Assembly: GCA_013151535.1 (NCBI GenBank)
Contig: JAADIC010000050.1
Coordinates: 1-22,092 of the forward strand
DNA length: 22,092 bases
Direction of reading: 5' to 3'
Source of the DNA: Alphaproteobacteria bacterium
Lineage (GTDB): Bacteria; Pseudomonadota; Alphaproteobacteria; Rhodobacterales; Rhodobacteraceae
Position numbers and translations under genes: made by a program. Under the pieces are notes generated by a model. It saw nothing but the letters and a program-made list of their open reading frames with translations. It made no database searches and was not told the origin of the DNA. Positions within the stretch are counted from its first letter, which is position 1. Each line of letters opens with the position of its first letter. Of the stretch, positions 8,538 to 17,110 are shown piece by piece.

Positions 8538-9008
8538 TCACGCTTTGTTGTCCAGTTTATTGGAGATCAGCACAAGCCCGAATGCACCCGCGAACACCGA
8601 TATATCGGCGATATTAAAGGCATATGGGTTGTTCAGGCCACAGCAGGACACATTCAAGAAATCCGCCACAGCGCCATAAACCACACGGTCAATGACGTTG
8701 CCAAGCGCACCGCCAACCACCAGCGCGATGAAAATATGGCCCCATAGCAGCGTGATTTTGCGCGACCAGTTCAGCAGCCAGGCGGTGATGCCGAGGGCGA
8801 CGGCAATCAGAACCCAGCGCGTTATCTCGCTGGAATTTGCGAACAATCCAAAATTAATGCCCTCATTCCACGCCATATAGAAATTGATATAGGGTGGCCA
8901 AACTTCAATATACTGGCGCGACGGCAGATCAAGCCACTGGACAACCAACAGCTTTGTGATCTGGTCGAGCACAAAGATCACCGCCGCAATTGCAATCACA
9001 CGTTTCAT
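8538..9008 (-). CDS. lspA: Lipoprotein signal peptidase (signal peptidase II)
   Basis: This inner-membrane aspartyl protease removes signal peptides from diacylglyceryl-modified prolipoproteins. The 156 residues have four hydrophobic segments (about 4-24, 64-80, 88-106 and 132-150). Family motifs are DQITK near the N-terminus, GNVIDR (103-108), VADF with catalytic Asp116, and FNIADISVFAG with catalytic Asp135. The motif usually read as NxGxAF appears as WNEGINFGLF, a mild variant. Length is typical. It is 21 bp downstream of purH and just upstream of a lipoprotein gene, so it is probably co-transcribed with both. The start at 9008 gives the expected short cytoplasmic N-terminus MKR before the first helix. 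Confidence 0.95.
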   Translation of the reverse strand: MKRVIAIAAVIFVLDQITKLLVVQWLDLPSRQYIEVWPPYINFYMAWNEGINFGLFANSSEITRWVLIAVALGITAWLLNWSRKITLLWGHIFIALVVGGALGNVIDRVVYGAVADFLNVSCCGLNNPYAFNIADISVFAGAFGLVLISNKLDNKA

Positions 9009-9029
9009 GTCATGGCCCTGTTTTCAGTC

Positions 9030-10622
9030 TTAATGCCGGAAGTGGCGCATGCCTGTAAAGACCATGGCAAGGCCTGCCTCATCGGCAGCAGAGATCACCT
9101 CGGCGTCGCGCATGGAACCGCCGGGCTGGATGATCGCGCGGGCCCCGGCCTTAGCGGCTGACAGCAATCCATCGGCAAACGGAAAGAACGCGTCCGAAGC
9201 GACGACCGAGCCTTGGGTGAGTGGTTCGGCCAACCCCAAGGCTTCGGCCATATCGGCCGATTTGCGCGCCGCGATGCGCGAGCTGTCGATGCGGCTCATC
9301 TGACCGGCACCGATACCAACTGTGGCAAGGTCTTTGACGTAAACGATGGCGTTGGATTTCACATGCTTGGCCACCCGCCACGCGAACAGCATATCCGCCA
9401 GTTCGCCGCCCGTTGGCGCGCGTTTGGTTACGACCTTAAGATCGTCCAGCGACAGGCGGCCATTGTCGCGGTCCTGCACCAGATAACCACCCGAGACCTG
9501 CCGCCATGTGCGCCCGGTGGCCGTCACATCGGGCAGACCACCGGTTGTCAGCAAACGCAGGTTTTTCTTGGCGGCGAACACTTCGCGCGCCTCATCCGTG
9601 GCGGAAGGGGCAATCACCACCTCGGTAAACACATTGACGATCTCGCGCGCGGTTGCCCCGTCAAGTTCGCCATTCAGCGCCACGATCCCGCCAAAGGCCG
9701 AAGTCTGGTCGCACTGGAACGCGGATTTATAGGCGTCGATGAAGGATGCGCCCCGCGCCACTCCGCAAGGGTTGGCGTGTTTGATAATCGCCACGGTTGC
9801 GCCATCCGCCGGATCAAATTCGGCGACCAGTTCAAACGCCGCGTCAGTGTCGTTGATGTTGTTATAGGACAGCTCCTTGCCCTGCCACTGGCGCGCTGTG
9901 GCCACGCCGGGGCGGGTGGAGCCAGTCTTGTAAAACGCCGCTGATTGGTGCGGGTTTTCGCCGTAGCGCAGGGTTTGCGCAAGCTCGCCTGCAACGGCGC
10001 GACGGCGCGGCGCGGCCTCATCCACGGCATCGGCCATCCAACCGGAAACCGCCGCGTCATAGGCGGCGGTACGGCTGTAGGCCGTCAGGGCCAGCTTCTG
10101 GCGAAACTCATAAGAGGTCGCGCCATTATTGGCCTCAAGCTCGGCAATAAGCGCGCCGTAATCCGCCACATCCACCACCACATTGACAAAGCCATGGTTC
10201 TTGGCCGCCGCGCGGATCATGGCGGGGCCGCCGATGTCGATATTCTCGATGCAGGTGGCATAATCCGCGCCCTTGGCCACGGTTTCTTCAAACGGGTAAA
10301 GATTGACGACCAGCAGATCAATCGGCCCGATACCGTGTTCTTTCATCGCCGCCAGATGATCCGCGTTATCACGCAGGGCCAACAGGCCGCCATGCACCGC
10401 CGGATGCAGGGTTTTGACCCGGCCATCCATCATTTCGGGGAACTTGGTAATGTCCGAAACCTCGGTCACAGGAATGCCAGCGGCGCGTATGTCGCCAGCG
10501 CTTCCGCCTGTGGACAGCAGCTCAATCCCTTGATCTGACAGGGTTTTTGCAAGCTCCAGCAATCCGGTCTTGTCGGAAACAGAAAGCAGCGCGCGGCGAA
10601 CAGGCACCAGATTGCTTGGCAT
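9030..10622 (-). CDS. purH: Bifunctional AICAR formyltransferase / IMP cyclohydrolase PurH
   Basis: PurH catalyses the last two steps of de novo purine synthesis: formylation of AICAR with 10-formyl-THF, then ring closure to IMP, in the cytosol. The 530-residue length is normal. The N-terminal cyclohydrolase (MGS-like) domain shows ALLSVSDKTG, ELLSTGG, MMDGRVKTLHP and NLYPFEETV. The transformylase domain has RYGENPHQSAAFY, KELSYNNINDTDAAFELV and the catalytic KHANPCG (Lys281, His282). The end is ...FTGMRHFRH, as usual for the family. A good AAGGA site precedes the ATG. The gene is 42 bp from the heparinase-like gene and 21 bp from lspA. No PurR-type operator was recognised. Confidence 0.97.
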   Translation of the reverse strand: MPSNLVPVRRALLSVSDKTGLLELAKTLSDQGIELLSTGGSAGDIRAAGIPVTEVSDITKFPEMMDGRVKTLHPAVHGGLLALRDNADHLAAMKEHGIGPIDLLVVNLYPFEETVAKGADYATCIENIDIGGPAMIRAAAKNHGFVNVVVDVADYGALIAELEANNGATSYEFRQKLALTAYSRTAAYDAAVSGWMADAVDEAAPRRRAVAGELAQTLRYGENPHQSAAFYKTGSTRPGVATARQWQGKELSYNNINDTDAAFELVAEFDPADGATVAIIKHANPCGVARGASFIDAYKSAFQCDQTSAFGGIVALNGELDGATAREIVNVFTEVVIAPSATDEAREVFAAKKNLRLLTTGGLPDVTATGRTWRQVSGGYLVQDRDNGRLSLDDLKVVTKRAPTGGELADMLFAWRVAKHVKSNAIVYVKDLATVGIGAGQMSRIDSSRIAARKSADMAEALGLAEPLTQGSVVASDAFFPFADGLLSAAKAGARAIIQPGGSMRDAEVISAADEAGLAMVFTGMRHFRH

Positions 10623-10664
10623 GTCGGGAAGGTCCTTTGATTGAGAAACGGATCAGGTTATCGG

Positions 10665-12401
10665 CTAGTCAAGATCGCGAATATGACGATTACCATCCTG
10701 CGCGCGGGACAAAGACCAGCTTATCTGGCTCGAATAATCCAAAACATCGCCAGTTAAAACGATCTGTTTTGTCGCGCGTGGTTTCAGGCGACCCCGCTCA
10801 AGATAAACGCTGGCGTCAAGCGCCACATCGGTACTGCCATCATGGCGGAAAATCCAGACCTCGCCGCTTTTCAGGGTCAGCGAAATCGCGGTGCCGCCAA
10901 GGTCGATCTCGGCCTCGACTTCGGGGTGCAGATGAAACCTTATATCAAAGCGCACGGGTTGCATGGCGTTACGGTTCAACAGGGCTTCAAACGTCACCCT
11001 GTCGGTTTCCGAAAGCGCACCCAGCGTATCCTCGCCCAGCAATTCGCGCCCGTCCAGCGACAGATCAAGGCGGCGCACATGCAGCAAACCATGGGTCGGG
11101 CTGTAACCGTTATGGGTCGCCAGCACGCTGGCACCATCCAGCCCAGCCGATTGTTGCACCCGCACATCGCTCGGGGCGTCGACCAGCAGTTCCTGCATGC
11201 CTTCACCAGTTACAAAACGCGACGAAGAATAACCGTCAATCGCCAGCACCGAATGCGAAGGGGTCGCCCGCCCGGCGCGCCGCCACTCAGTGCCAAAATC
11301 CGCACCGGTGCCACAGCAAACGATAATAGGCCGCCGCCCCGACGTCAGTTCAAACGCCAATGTACTGGCATGGGCGTTGTAGGAGTTTTCCGGCTTTGGC
11401 GGCGCACTGGCATCCATCACGACACTGGTCCGCCCCGCCGCAAGCCGCGCATAGCCCATGGCCAGACCGGTTGCCGCGGTTGAACGCACGCCAGAGGCGG
11501 CCAATGCCTGATCGAGCCGCCCTTCAGCACCACTTCCGCCACCATGAAAGCGCGCCAAACCACCATCGGAATGGCGCAAGGCCCGCAAAGTTGGCGCGAT
11601 ACGTTCAATCGCCAGAAGATGCTGGCGCTGGGGCATGTGGCCCTCTTCGCTCAAGGCCGATGAGGCCCAGTTGAGAAGGGTGAACACCTCCATCAACTCC
11701 TCGGGGTTGCGCGATGGAATTCCACCTTCGGGATCGATCCTGAGGGCGGCTTCCTCGGCGATATGACGTGTTGCCGGCTCCACCAGATGCTCGGAGCCTT
11801 CAAGCGCCATTCCGGCATAAATCAGGCCGGTCAGGGATTCAAACCGCGACAGCCCTGCCGGTGCTGCCCGCCAGCGTTTGGCCAGAAACCGTGCCTGGCG
11901 CGCCACATTGCGAAAATACCGGTCGCTGACCGGCTTATCCATGCCGCCCAGCAGAAACACCGCGTGGTTGATCCAGCGGATCAGACGCCGCCCCGCCAGT
12001 TCGGGCTCCCATCCCGCGCCCTTGCCACGGCCATAAAGATCAATCCATTCAATCAGCCAATCGCGCGCCAGATTGCGCGCGGCAGCGTCGCCAACGGCGG
12101 CCAGATCATCGAGCCATGCAAAGCCATGCAACTGCGCCTCGAACGCGCCATCGGGACGCTCGACCTGCCAGATCGACACGCCGGGGGCCTCGACCAGAAA
12201 ACCAGCGAACAGGAAATTCCCCGCCATCAACTGCCGCCCCTTGGCGTAAGAACCGATGGTTTTAGGTTCCGGTTGCGACAGAAACGCCGTCACCGGTTTG
12301 GCAAAGCCACCGAGGCGCGCGTGCAGGCGGTTCAGGAAGCGATTTCGCGCGTGATCCAGCCGCGTGCCCAGCGCGTTTCTTGCCAGAGTTGCATCATCCA
12401 T
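10665..12401 (-). CDS. Heparinase II/III family protein
   Basis: A 578-residue protein related to heparinase II/III and alginate-lyase-type polysaccharide lyases. Residues of about 90-290 are Trp- and Leu-rich helices expected to form an alpha/alpha toroid (LHGFAWLDDL, RRLIRWINHAVFLL, RNPEELMEVFTLLNW). From about 310 to the end there is a beta-sandwich Hepar_II_III domain with NAHASTLAFELTSGRRP, CCGTG and HSVLAIDGYSSSRF. No signal peptide is visible: the N-terminus is polar (MDDATLARNALGTRLDHARN), so a cytoplasmic location or another export route is implied. It lies between rsmB and purH, a position that I recall as conserved in Rhodobacterales. A GGGACGG stretch precedes the ATG. Substrate and lyase activity are unproven. 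Confidence 0.88.
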   Translation of the reverse strand: MDDATLARNALGTRLDHARNRFLNRLHARLGGFAKPVTAFLSQPEPKTIGSYAKGRQLMAGNFLFAGFLVEAPGVSIWQVERPDGAFEAQLHGFAWLDDLAAVGDAAARNLARDWLIEWIDLYGRGKGAGWEPELAGRRLIRWINHAVFLLGGMDKPVSDRYFRNVARQARFLAKRWRAAPAGLSRFESLTGLIYAGMALEGSEHLVEPATRHIAEEAALRIDPEGGIPSRNPEELMEVFTLLNWASSALSEEGHMPQRQHLLAIERIAPTLRALRHSDGGLARFHGGGSGAEGRLDQALAASGVRSTAATGLAMGYARLAAGRTSVVMDASAPPKPENSYNAHASTLAFELTSGRRPIIVCCGTGADFGTEWRRAGRATPSHSVLAIDGYSSSRFVTGEGMQELLVDAPSDVRVQQSAGLDGASVLATHNGYSPTHGLLHVRRLDLSLDGRELLGEDTLGALSETDRVTFEALLNRNAMQPVRFDIRFHLHPEVEAEIDLGGTAISLTLKSGEVWIFRHDGSTDVALDASVYLERGRLKPRATKQIVLTGDVLDYSSQISWSLSRAQDGNRHIRDLD

Positions 12402-12486
12402 CAGGTTGCAGCCGTCCCATACATTCCGTTGGCGCGAACATAAACGCCGCGCCCTGTTCTGTCACCTGTCGAATGGCGATTTTCAC
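12394..12486 (-). CDS. Possible 30-residue ORF coupled to the heparinase gene
   Basis: Between the rsmB stop and the heparinase start, one minus-strand frame is open from a GTG at 12486 to a TGA at 12394. It would encode VKIAIRQVTEQGAAF followed by MFAPTECMGRLQPDG. Its stop overlaps the heparinase start by 8 nt (ATGGATGA), the same arrangement seen at rbfA/sulfotransferase. The frame stays open upstream into rsmB, so the start is uncertain, and no clear Shine-Dalgarno precedes the GTG. I do not recognise the sequence. It may be a leader peptide, a small protein or chance. Confidence 0.25.
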   Translation of the reverse strand: MKIAIRQVTEQGAAFMFAPTECMGRLQPDG

Positions 12487-12493
12487 GGTGGCG

Positions 12494-13783
12494 TCAGGTC
12501 TTGCGCAGGAGCGCCATGTAAAACCCGTCCATGCCGCCGCGTTCGGCCCAGTAATCTGGCCGCAGGCGGATACCTCCAGCGGGGACTACCCAATCCGCTT
12601 CCAGCCCAAGCGCGGGCAGGTCAGGATCGACAATCTGCAAATCCGCATGACGCTCCAACGCCAGTTTGATCTGGGTCTCGCCCTCGCGCGGCAACAGCGA
12701 ACAGGTGCCATAAACCAGCAGACCGCTGGGTTTCAGCAGTTTCAGCGCCGCATCAATCATATCGGCCTGAAGCTGGAAAAGTTCCGTCAAATCCGCCCCC
12801 GCCTTGATGTGCGGCAAATCTGGATGGCGGCGGATGGTGCCGGTGGCCGTACACGGCGCATCCAGCAGGACGGCATCAAAGGTCTTGTCCGTCTGCCAAT
12901 CCAGCACGTCCTCCACCACCAGCGTGGCAGTCAGGTTGGTGCGCAGCAGGTTTTCATCGACCCGTTTCATGCGCGCACCTGAAATATCAAGCGCCGTCAC
13001 CTTGGCCCCACCTGCGGCAAGTTGCATGGTTTTGCCACCCGGGGCGGCGCATAAATCAAGCACAGCCTTGCCGTTGATGTCGCCAAACAGCCGCGCGGGC
13101 ATGGAGGCCGCCGCATCCTGCACCCACCAGTCACCAGTCTCAAAACCGGTAAGGCCGGTGATCTGCGGACGGCCCGGCAGGCGCAAACTGCCGGTCGGCA
13201 GCAATTCGGCCTCCAGCTTTTGCGCCCACTCCGCCCCTTGCGAGGGGTCTTTCAACGTCAAATCAATCGGCGCACCAGCTTCATGCGCGGCCTCGATCAG
13301 CGGCACCGCCTCTTTACCGAAATTCTTGGCAATCGGTTTCGCCAGCCAGCTTGGCAGTTTTTGTGGCGACTGCCCTTGCCAAAGCTCGGCACCTTGGGCC
13401 GCAACCTTGCGCGAAACAGCATTCACCAGCCCCGCCAAATGTCCGTATTTCGGATTGCCGCGCACAATCTCGACCGCGGCGTTGACCACACCATGGGCAG
13501 CGTTGCCCTCGGCAATCATCTCGTAAGCCGCCAAGCGCAACGCGTTGCGCACCTTGGGCGGCGGCGATTTTTCCAGAAAAGTATCCAGCACTGCATCCAG
13601 CCGCTGCAAGTGGCGCAAAACCCCGATTGTCATGGATTGCGCCCGCGCCCGATCCGCCGGGATAAGGCGCGCGATGGGGGAGGTATCACCACTCAGTGCC
13701 TCGGACAGCAACCGCTTGTCAAACAGCACCGCGTGCAACAATTGCGTGGCCGCCAACCGCGCCGCTATTCCTTTGCCTGACAT
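12494..13783 (-). CDS. rsmB: 16S rRNA (cytosine-C5) methyltransferase, RsmB/NOP family
   Basis: SAM-dependent m5C methyltransferase acting on 16S rRNA (C967 in E. coli numbering). The 429-residue product has an N-terminal NusB-like RNA-binding domain (about 5-135, including ARAQSMTIGVLRHLQRLD and NAAVEIVR) and a C-terminal Rossmann methyltransferase. The SAM site is VLDLCAAPGGKT (241-252). The two cysteines of m5C enzymes are present: Cys311 in LLDAPCTATGTIRRHPDL (motif IV) and Cys361 in YGTCSLLPREGE (motif VI, nucleophile). The open frame reaches back to 14113, but the ATG at 13783 has an AAGGAT site and opens on the NusB domain; the extension would overlap the divergent DUF1674 gene. Called rsmB by domain layout; substrate base not proven. 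Confidence 0.9.
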   Translation of the reverse strand: MSGKGIAARLAATQLLHAVLFDKRLLSEALSGDTSPIARLIPADRARAQSMTIGVLRHLQRLDAVLDTFLEKSPPPKVRNALRLAAYEMIAEGNAAHGVVNAAVEIVRGNPKYGHLAGLVNAVSRKVAAQGAELWQGQSPQKLPSWLAKPIAKNFGKEAVPLIEAAHEAGAPIDLTLKDPSQGAEWAQKLEAELLPTGSLRLPGRPQITGLTGFETGDWWVQDAAASMPARLFGDINGKAVLDLCAAPGGKTMQLAAGGAKVTALDISGARMKRVDENLLRTNLTATLVVEDVLDWQTDKTFDAVLLDAPCTATGTIRRHPDLPHIKAGADLTELFQLQADMIDAALKLLKPSGLLVYGTCSLLPREGETQIKLALERHADLQIVDPDLPALGLEADWVVPAGGIRLRPDYWAERGGMDGFYMALLRKT

Positions 13784-13861
13784 ATTGGCGATCCTTTCTT
13801 GCCGATCCGCCCGCCTCGGGTATATCAAGCATCCATCCCGTGCAAGCAGACAGCCAGAGCC

Positions 13862-14038
13862 ATGACCGACACAGATAAACCCCTGCCCCCCGCAGCCCAG
13901 CGCGCCCTTAAAGAGGCCGAAGAGCGGCGCAAAGCCGCTGCGAACCAAAAACGCCCGACCGAGCTGGGAGGCCGCGACGGCCCCGAGCCCACCCGCTTTG
14001 GTGACTGGGAGAAAAAGGGCATCACCTCGGATTTTTAA
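13862..14038 (+). CDS. DUF1674 protein, SDHAF4-type succinate dehydrogenase assembly factor
   Basis: A 58-residue protein with the DUF1674 signature near the C-terminus: ELGGRDGPEPTRFGDWEKKG and then ITSDF. The N-terminal half is a Lys/Arg/Ala/Glu-rich helix (AAQRALKEAEERRKAA). The eukaryotic homologue SDHAF4/Sdh8 binds flavinylated SdhA and promotes its assembly with SdhB. The bacterial role is inferred from homology. I chose the ATG at 13862 over an in-frame one at 13799 because the conserved small-protein length starts here and the longer form would overlap the rsmB leader. Its Shine-Dalgarno is weak. It is divergent from rsmB (78-bp gap) and convergent with dapB (40-bp gap). No sdh genes are nearby. 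Confidence 0.88.
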   Translation: MTDTDKPLPPAAQRALKEAEERRKAAANQKRPTELGGRDGPEPTRFGDWEKKGITSDF

Positions 14039-14078
14039 GCAAATTCCAGTTGGCCCAAATATCCTTGAGCGAAGAGCA

Positions 14079-14888
14079 TTATAGTCCAAGCACGTCCAGC
14101 ATATCATACTCACCGGGCTTCTTGTCCTGCCCCCACAACGCCGCCTTCAAAGCCCCACGGGCAAAAATTGCGCGATCCGTGGCCAGATGACGCAGCACGA
14201 TGCGTTCACCATCTGCGGCAAAAATCACGTCATGCTCGCCCACCACATCACCACCGCGAATGGCGGAAAAGCCGATATCGCCGCGTTTTCGTGCGCCGGT
14301 GATGCCGTCGCGCCCGCTGTCGCGCACATCGGCCAAAGTGACACCACGCCCCGCCGCCGCAGCCTCGCCCAGCATCAGGGCTGTGCCCGACGGGGCGTCA
14401 ACCTTGTGGCGGTGATGGGCCTCGACCACCTCAATATCAAAATCCTCGTCCAAAGCAGCCGCCACTTTACGCGTCAACTGCATCAGCAGATTGACCCCGA
14501 GGCTCATGTTGCCCGCACGAATAATCACCGCGTGATGGCCTGCTGCCTCGAATTTCGGCAGGTCCTTGTCGTCAAATCCCGTGGTCCCAATCACATGCAC
14601 CAGCCGCGCCTGTGCCACCAGCGCCACATGTTCAAGCGACGCGGCGGGCGAAGTGAAATCAATCACGGCCTGGGAGCGAGCGAATACTTCAAGCGGGTCA
14701 TCGGACACGACGATCCCGCTGGCCGCGCCGCCCATACATTCGCCGAGGTCTTTACCTATCCAGTCATGCCCGGTGCGATCCGTCACCCCTGACAGGCGCG
14801 CCTTGTCGCTGGCGGCAATCGTATTGATTAACATCTGCCCCATGCGCCCTGACGCGCCCATGACAGCAATCCCCGGCAATTCGCCCAT
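14079..14888 (-). CDS. dapB: 4-hydroxy-tetrahydrodipicolinate reductase DapB
   Basis: DapB uses NAD(P)H to reduce hydroxy-tetrahydrodipicolinate in the lysine/meso-diaminopimelate pathway, feeding protein and peptidoglycan synthesis. The 269-residue product has the nucleotide-binding GASGRMG at 11-17, DFTSPAA (78-84), GTTGF (101-105), and the catalytic motif EAHHRHKVDAPSGTAL with His158 and Lys162 matching E. coli His159/Lys163. The frame is open to 14939, but the ATG at 14888 has an AAGGAT site and places the Rossmann motif at the usual distance from the N-terminus. It is divergent from rbfA with a 125-bp gap that should hold promoters for both. No riboswitch was recognised in its leader. 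Confidence 0.96.
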   Translation of the reverse strand: MGELPGIAVMGASGRMGQMLINTIAASDKARLSGVTDRTGHDWIGKDLGECMGGAASGIVVSDDPLEVFARSQAVIDFTSPAASLEHVALVAQARLVHVIGTTGFDDKDLPKFEAAGHHAVIIRAGNMSLGVNLLMQLTRKVAAALDEDFDIEVVEAHHRHKVDAPSGTALMLGEAAAAGRGVTLADVRDSGRDGITGARKRGDIGFSAIRGGDVVGEHDVIFAADGERIVLRHLATDRAIFARGALKAALWGQDKKPGEYDMLDVLGL

Positions 14889-15013
14889 GTTCCGATCCTT
14901 CGCTTGTTTGTCACCGAACCATTGCCAGAGCAGGCCCAAGGTTGCAACATCCCGCCATCTGTCCTAAATCGGCCCCAACCCGCAATTTCGCGCTGCCCCC
15001 AACGAGTATCCCG

Positions 15014-15427
15014 ATGAGCAAACGCCGTTTCAACGAAAATTCCGGCCCGACCCAGCGCCAGTTGCGGGTGGGCGAGGTTATCCGCCGCTCCTTGTCCGAG
15101 GTGTTAAGCCGAGGCGACGTTTACGACCCCGATATCGCCCATATGTCGATCACGGTGGGCGAAGTGCGTACCAGCCCCGATCTGAAGGTCGCCACCGTGC
15201 ATGTGATGCCACTTGGCGGGCAGAATGTGGAACTGGCGATTGAGGCGCTGAACCGCTCAAAAGGCGAATTGCGGCGGCATCTGAACAAGCATCTGCGGCT
15301 CAAATTCTCGCCCGAATTGCGGTTCGTTCCCGATATGACGTTCGATCAGATGGATGAGACCCGCCGCTTGCTGGCGCAAAATCAAGTACAGCGCGATCTG
15401 GATAGCGGCGAAGGCACCGATGACTGA
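15014..15427 (+). CDS. rbfA: Ribosome-binding factor A
   Basis: RbfA binds the 30S subunit and helps 16S rRNA 5'-end maturation and cold adaptation. The 137-residue protein has the KH-like fold blocks: QRQLRVGEVIRRSLSEVLSR, ITVGEVRTSPDLKVATVHV, HLNKHLRLKFSPELRFVPD and FDQMDETRRLL. An in-frame ATG at 14942 would add 24 residues that do not look conserved; MSKRRFNENSGPTQRQLRV is the normal family start. The Shine-Dalgarno (CGAG) is weak. The last 8 nt contain the start of the sulfotransferase-like gene (ATGACTGA), so the two are probably translationally coupled, followed by truB. Confidence 0.95.
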   Translation: MSKRRFNENSGPTQRQLRVGEVIRRSLSEVLSRGDVYDPDIAHMSITVGEVRTSPDLKVATVHVMPLGGQNVELAIEALNRSKGELRRHLNKHLRLKFSPELRFVPDMTFDQMDETRRLLAQNQVQRDLDSGEGTDD

Positions 15428-16196
15428 GACTGCGCCAAACTGGTTTGTCGGCAAAGCGGCTGAAGGGCCGGGCATGGGGCGGCATGTTTATACCACCCAG
15501 CGCTTTCCGATTTTCTATGTCCAGATCAACAAATGCGGCTGCACCTATCTGCGCAATCTTCTGTTTCTGCTCGATCATGACCAGTTGCACCCGTTCAGTG
15601 AGCGCGTCCATTCCTTTGATGCCGATTTCACCAAGGCGACGATGATCCCCGATCAGGTTCTCGCGGCCTCACATTACGTCTTTTGCGCGGTGCGCGATCC
15701 GGTTGACCGGTTCCTGTCGCTTTATTTTGACAAACTGTCGGACCCTGAAAACAAGCGCGACAACTGGATGCAGAAACTGTTCATCAAACAAGCCGGACTT
15801 GTGCGCGATGACGGCCTCAGCTTGGAGGAACACCGGCAGAACTGCCTGAAGGCACTGGATTGGATCGACATGAATTTGGCAGGCAAGACCGAGGCCAAAA
15901 CCAACCCCCACTGGCAACGCCAATCGCGTATTCTGGCGCGCCTGACGGCGGCAAATCCGTTCCTGTTGAACCTTGACGATCTGTCCGTGCAACTGCCGGT
16001 CATTTTGCAACCGATCATTCCGGATATCGCTGAAAAGATGGACAAAATTACCGACCGCAACGAATCCCGCAAGCCGTTTTCACGGGCTGAAATGATGGAC
16101 GAGGCGCTGACAGCAGCGGTGGGGGCAGTCTATCCCGAAGACACACGCCTGATTACAGAAGTTCGGGCCGACTGGGCCAACAAGGGGGCAATCTGA
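15420..16196 (+). CDS. Sulfotransferase family 2-like protein
   Basis: A 258-residue protein resembling the Sulfotransfer_2 family (carbohydrate/heparan 2-O-type sulfotransferases, which use PAPS as donor). The 5'-phosphosulfate loop is INKCGCTYLRN (36-46), where the Cys/Gly/Thr pattern matches the VxKCGCTxL form. The 3'-phosphate site is AVRDPVDRFLSLY (90-102). NPHWQRQSR at 162-170 resembles another block of the family. No signal peptide or membrane helix is evident, so it is likely cytoplasmic. The ATG at 15420 overlaps the rbfA stop by 8 nt, and its TGA shares one base with the truB ATG. The frame is open to 15354, but that start lies inside rbfA. The acceptor is unknown; the same fold in bacteria sulfates glycans, lipids or small molecules. 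Confidence 0.75.
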   Translation: MTETAPNWFVGKAAEGPGMGRHVYTTQRFPIFYVQINKCGCTYLRNLLFLLDHDQLHPFSERVHSFDADFTKATMIPDQVLAASHYVFCAVRDPVDRFLSLYFDKLSDPENKRDNWMQKLFIKQAGLVRDDGLSLEEHRQNCLKALDWIDMNLAGKTEAKTNPHWQRQSRILARLTAANPFLLNLDDLSVQLPVILQPIIPDIAEKMDKITDRNESRKPFSRAEMMDEALTAAVGAVYPEDTRLITEVRADWANKGAI

Positions 16197-17110
16197 TGGG
16201 GCGCGGGCGCAAAAAGGGCCGGGATATTTCCGGCTGGCTGGTGGTGGACAAACCGGCGGGCATCACCTCGAGCGCGGTGGTCAACAAGGCGAAATGGGCG
16301 TTTGATGCCAAGAAAGCCGGGCACGCGGGCACGCTTGATCCCGAAGCCACCGGGGTTCTGGCGATTGCCTTTGGCGAGGCCACCAAGACCGTGCCTTACA
16401 TCACAGACGCGCTGAAGGCCTATCGTTTCACCGTGCGTCTGGGGCAGGCCACCAACACCGATGACACCGAGGGCGAGGTTATCGCGACCTCTGACAAGCG
16501 GCCGTCTGACGATGAGATCAAGGCCGCGCTAGACGAGTTTACCGGCGACATCATGCAAGTGCCGCCGAAATTTTCTGCGGTCAAAATTGACGGCCAACGC
16601 GCCTATAAACTGGCCCGTGATGGCGAGGATATCGAACTGGTGGCGCGGCCCCTTTGGGTCGAGGCGCTGGAATTTATCGCGCGTCCCGACGCCGATCATG
16701 TGGCCCTTGAGATGACCTGCGGCAAGGGCGGCTATGTGCGCGCGGTTGCCCGTGATCTGGGCGCGGTTTTGGGATGTTACGGCCATGTGCAAAGCCTGCG
16801 CCGCGTCTGGTCCGGCCCGTTCGAGGCCAGCGACGGCATCGAGTTTGATCTGCTCGACAAGCTGGCGAAAACCGGCGAGCTGGATCAATATCTGCTGCCG
16901 CTTGAAACTGGCCTGACCGAGTTGCCCGAACTGCGCTGCACGCTTGAGGCCGCAGGCAAAATGCGTAACGGCAATGCTGGCATGGTGATCGCCAGCGACG
17001 TTGAATATGGCGACGAGGCCTGGGCCTCGCTGGACGGTCAAGCCGTGGCCATCGGGCGGTATATGGCGGGCGAATTGCATCCAAGCCGCGTGTTCGTGAA
17101 GCCGCAATGA
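16196..17110 (+). CDS. truB: tRNA pseudouridine-55 synthase TruB
   Basis: TruB makes pseudouridine 55 in the T-loop of tRNAs. The 304-residue product has the N-terminal ISGWLVVDKPAGITSS, the catalytic motif GHAGTLDPEATGVLAIAFGEATK with Asp48, YRFTVRLGQATNTDDTEGEV, and the later QVPPKFSAVKIDGQRAYKLAR and CGKGGYVRAVARDLG. The C-terminal region (about 245-304) fits a small PUA-like/TruB C-terminal domain. Length is normal. Its ATG overlaps the preceding TGA by one base (TGATG), and its own stop overlaps the DUF1643 start by 4 nt (ATGA), so all four genes from rbfA are probably one translationally coupled unit. Confidence 0.97.
   Translation: MGRGRKKGRDISGWLVVDKPAGITSSAVVNKAKWAFDAKKAGHAGTLDPEATGVLAIAFGEATKTVPYITDALKAYRFTVRLGQATNTDDTEGEVIATSDKRPSDDEIKAALDEFTGDIMQVPPKFSAVKIDGQRAYKLARDGEDIELVARPLWVEALEFIARPDADHVALEMTCGKGGYVRAVARDLGAVLGCYGHVQSLRRVWSGPFEASDGIEFDLLDKLAKTGELDQYLLPLETGLTELPELRCTLEAAGKMRNGNAGMVIASDVEYGDEAWASLDGQAVAIGRYMAGELHPSRVFVKPQ

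Noticed and set aside
13784..14113. Longer RsmB start at 14113
   Set aside because: The extra 110 residues are antisense to the DUF1674 gene and not part of the NusB domain; the ATG at 13783 has a good ribosome site.
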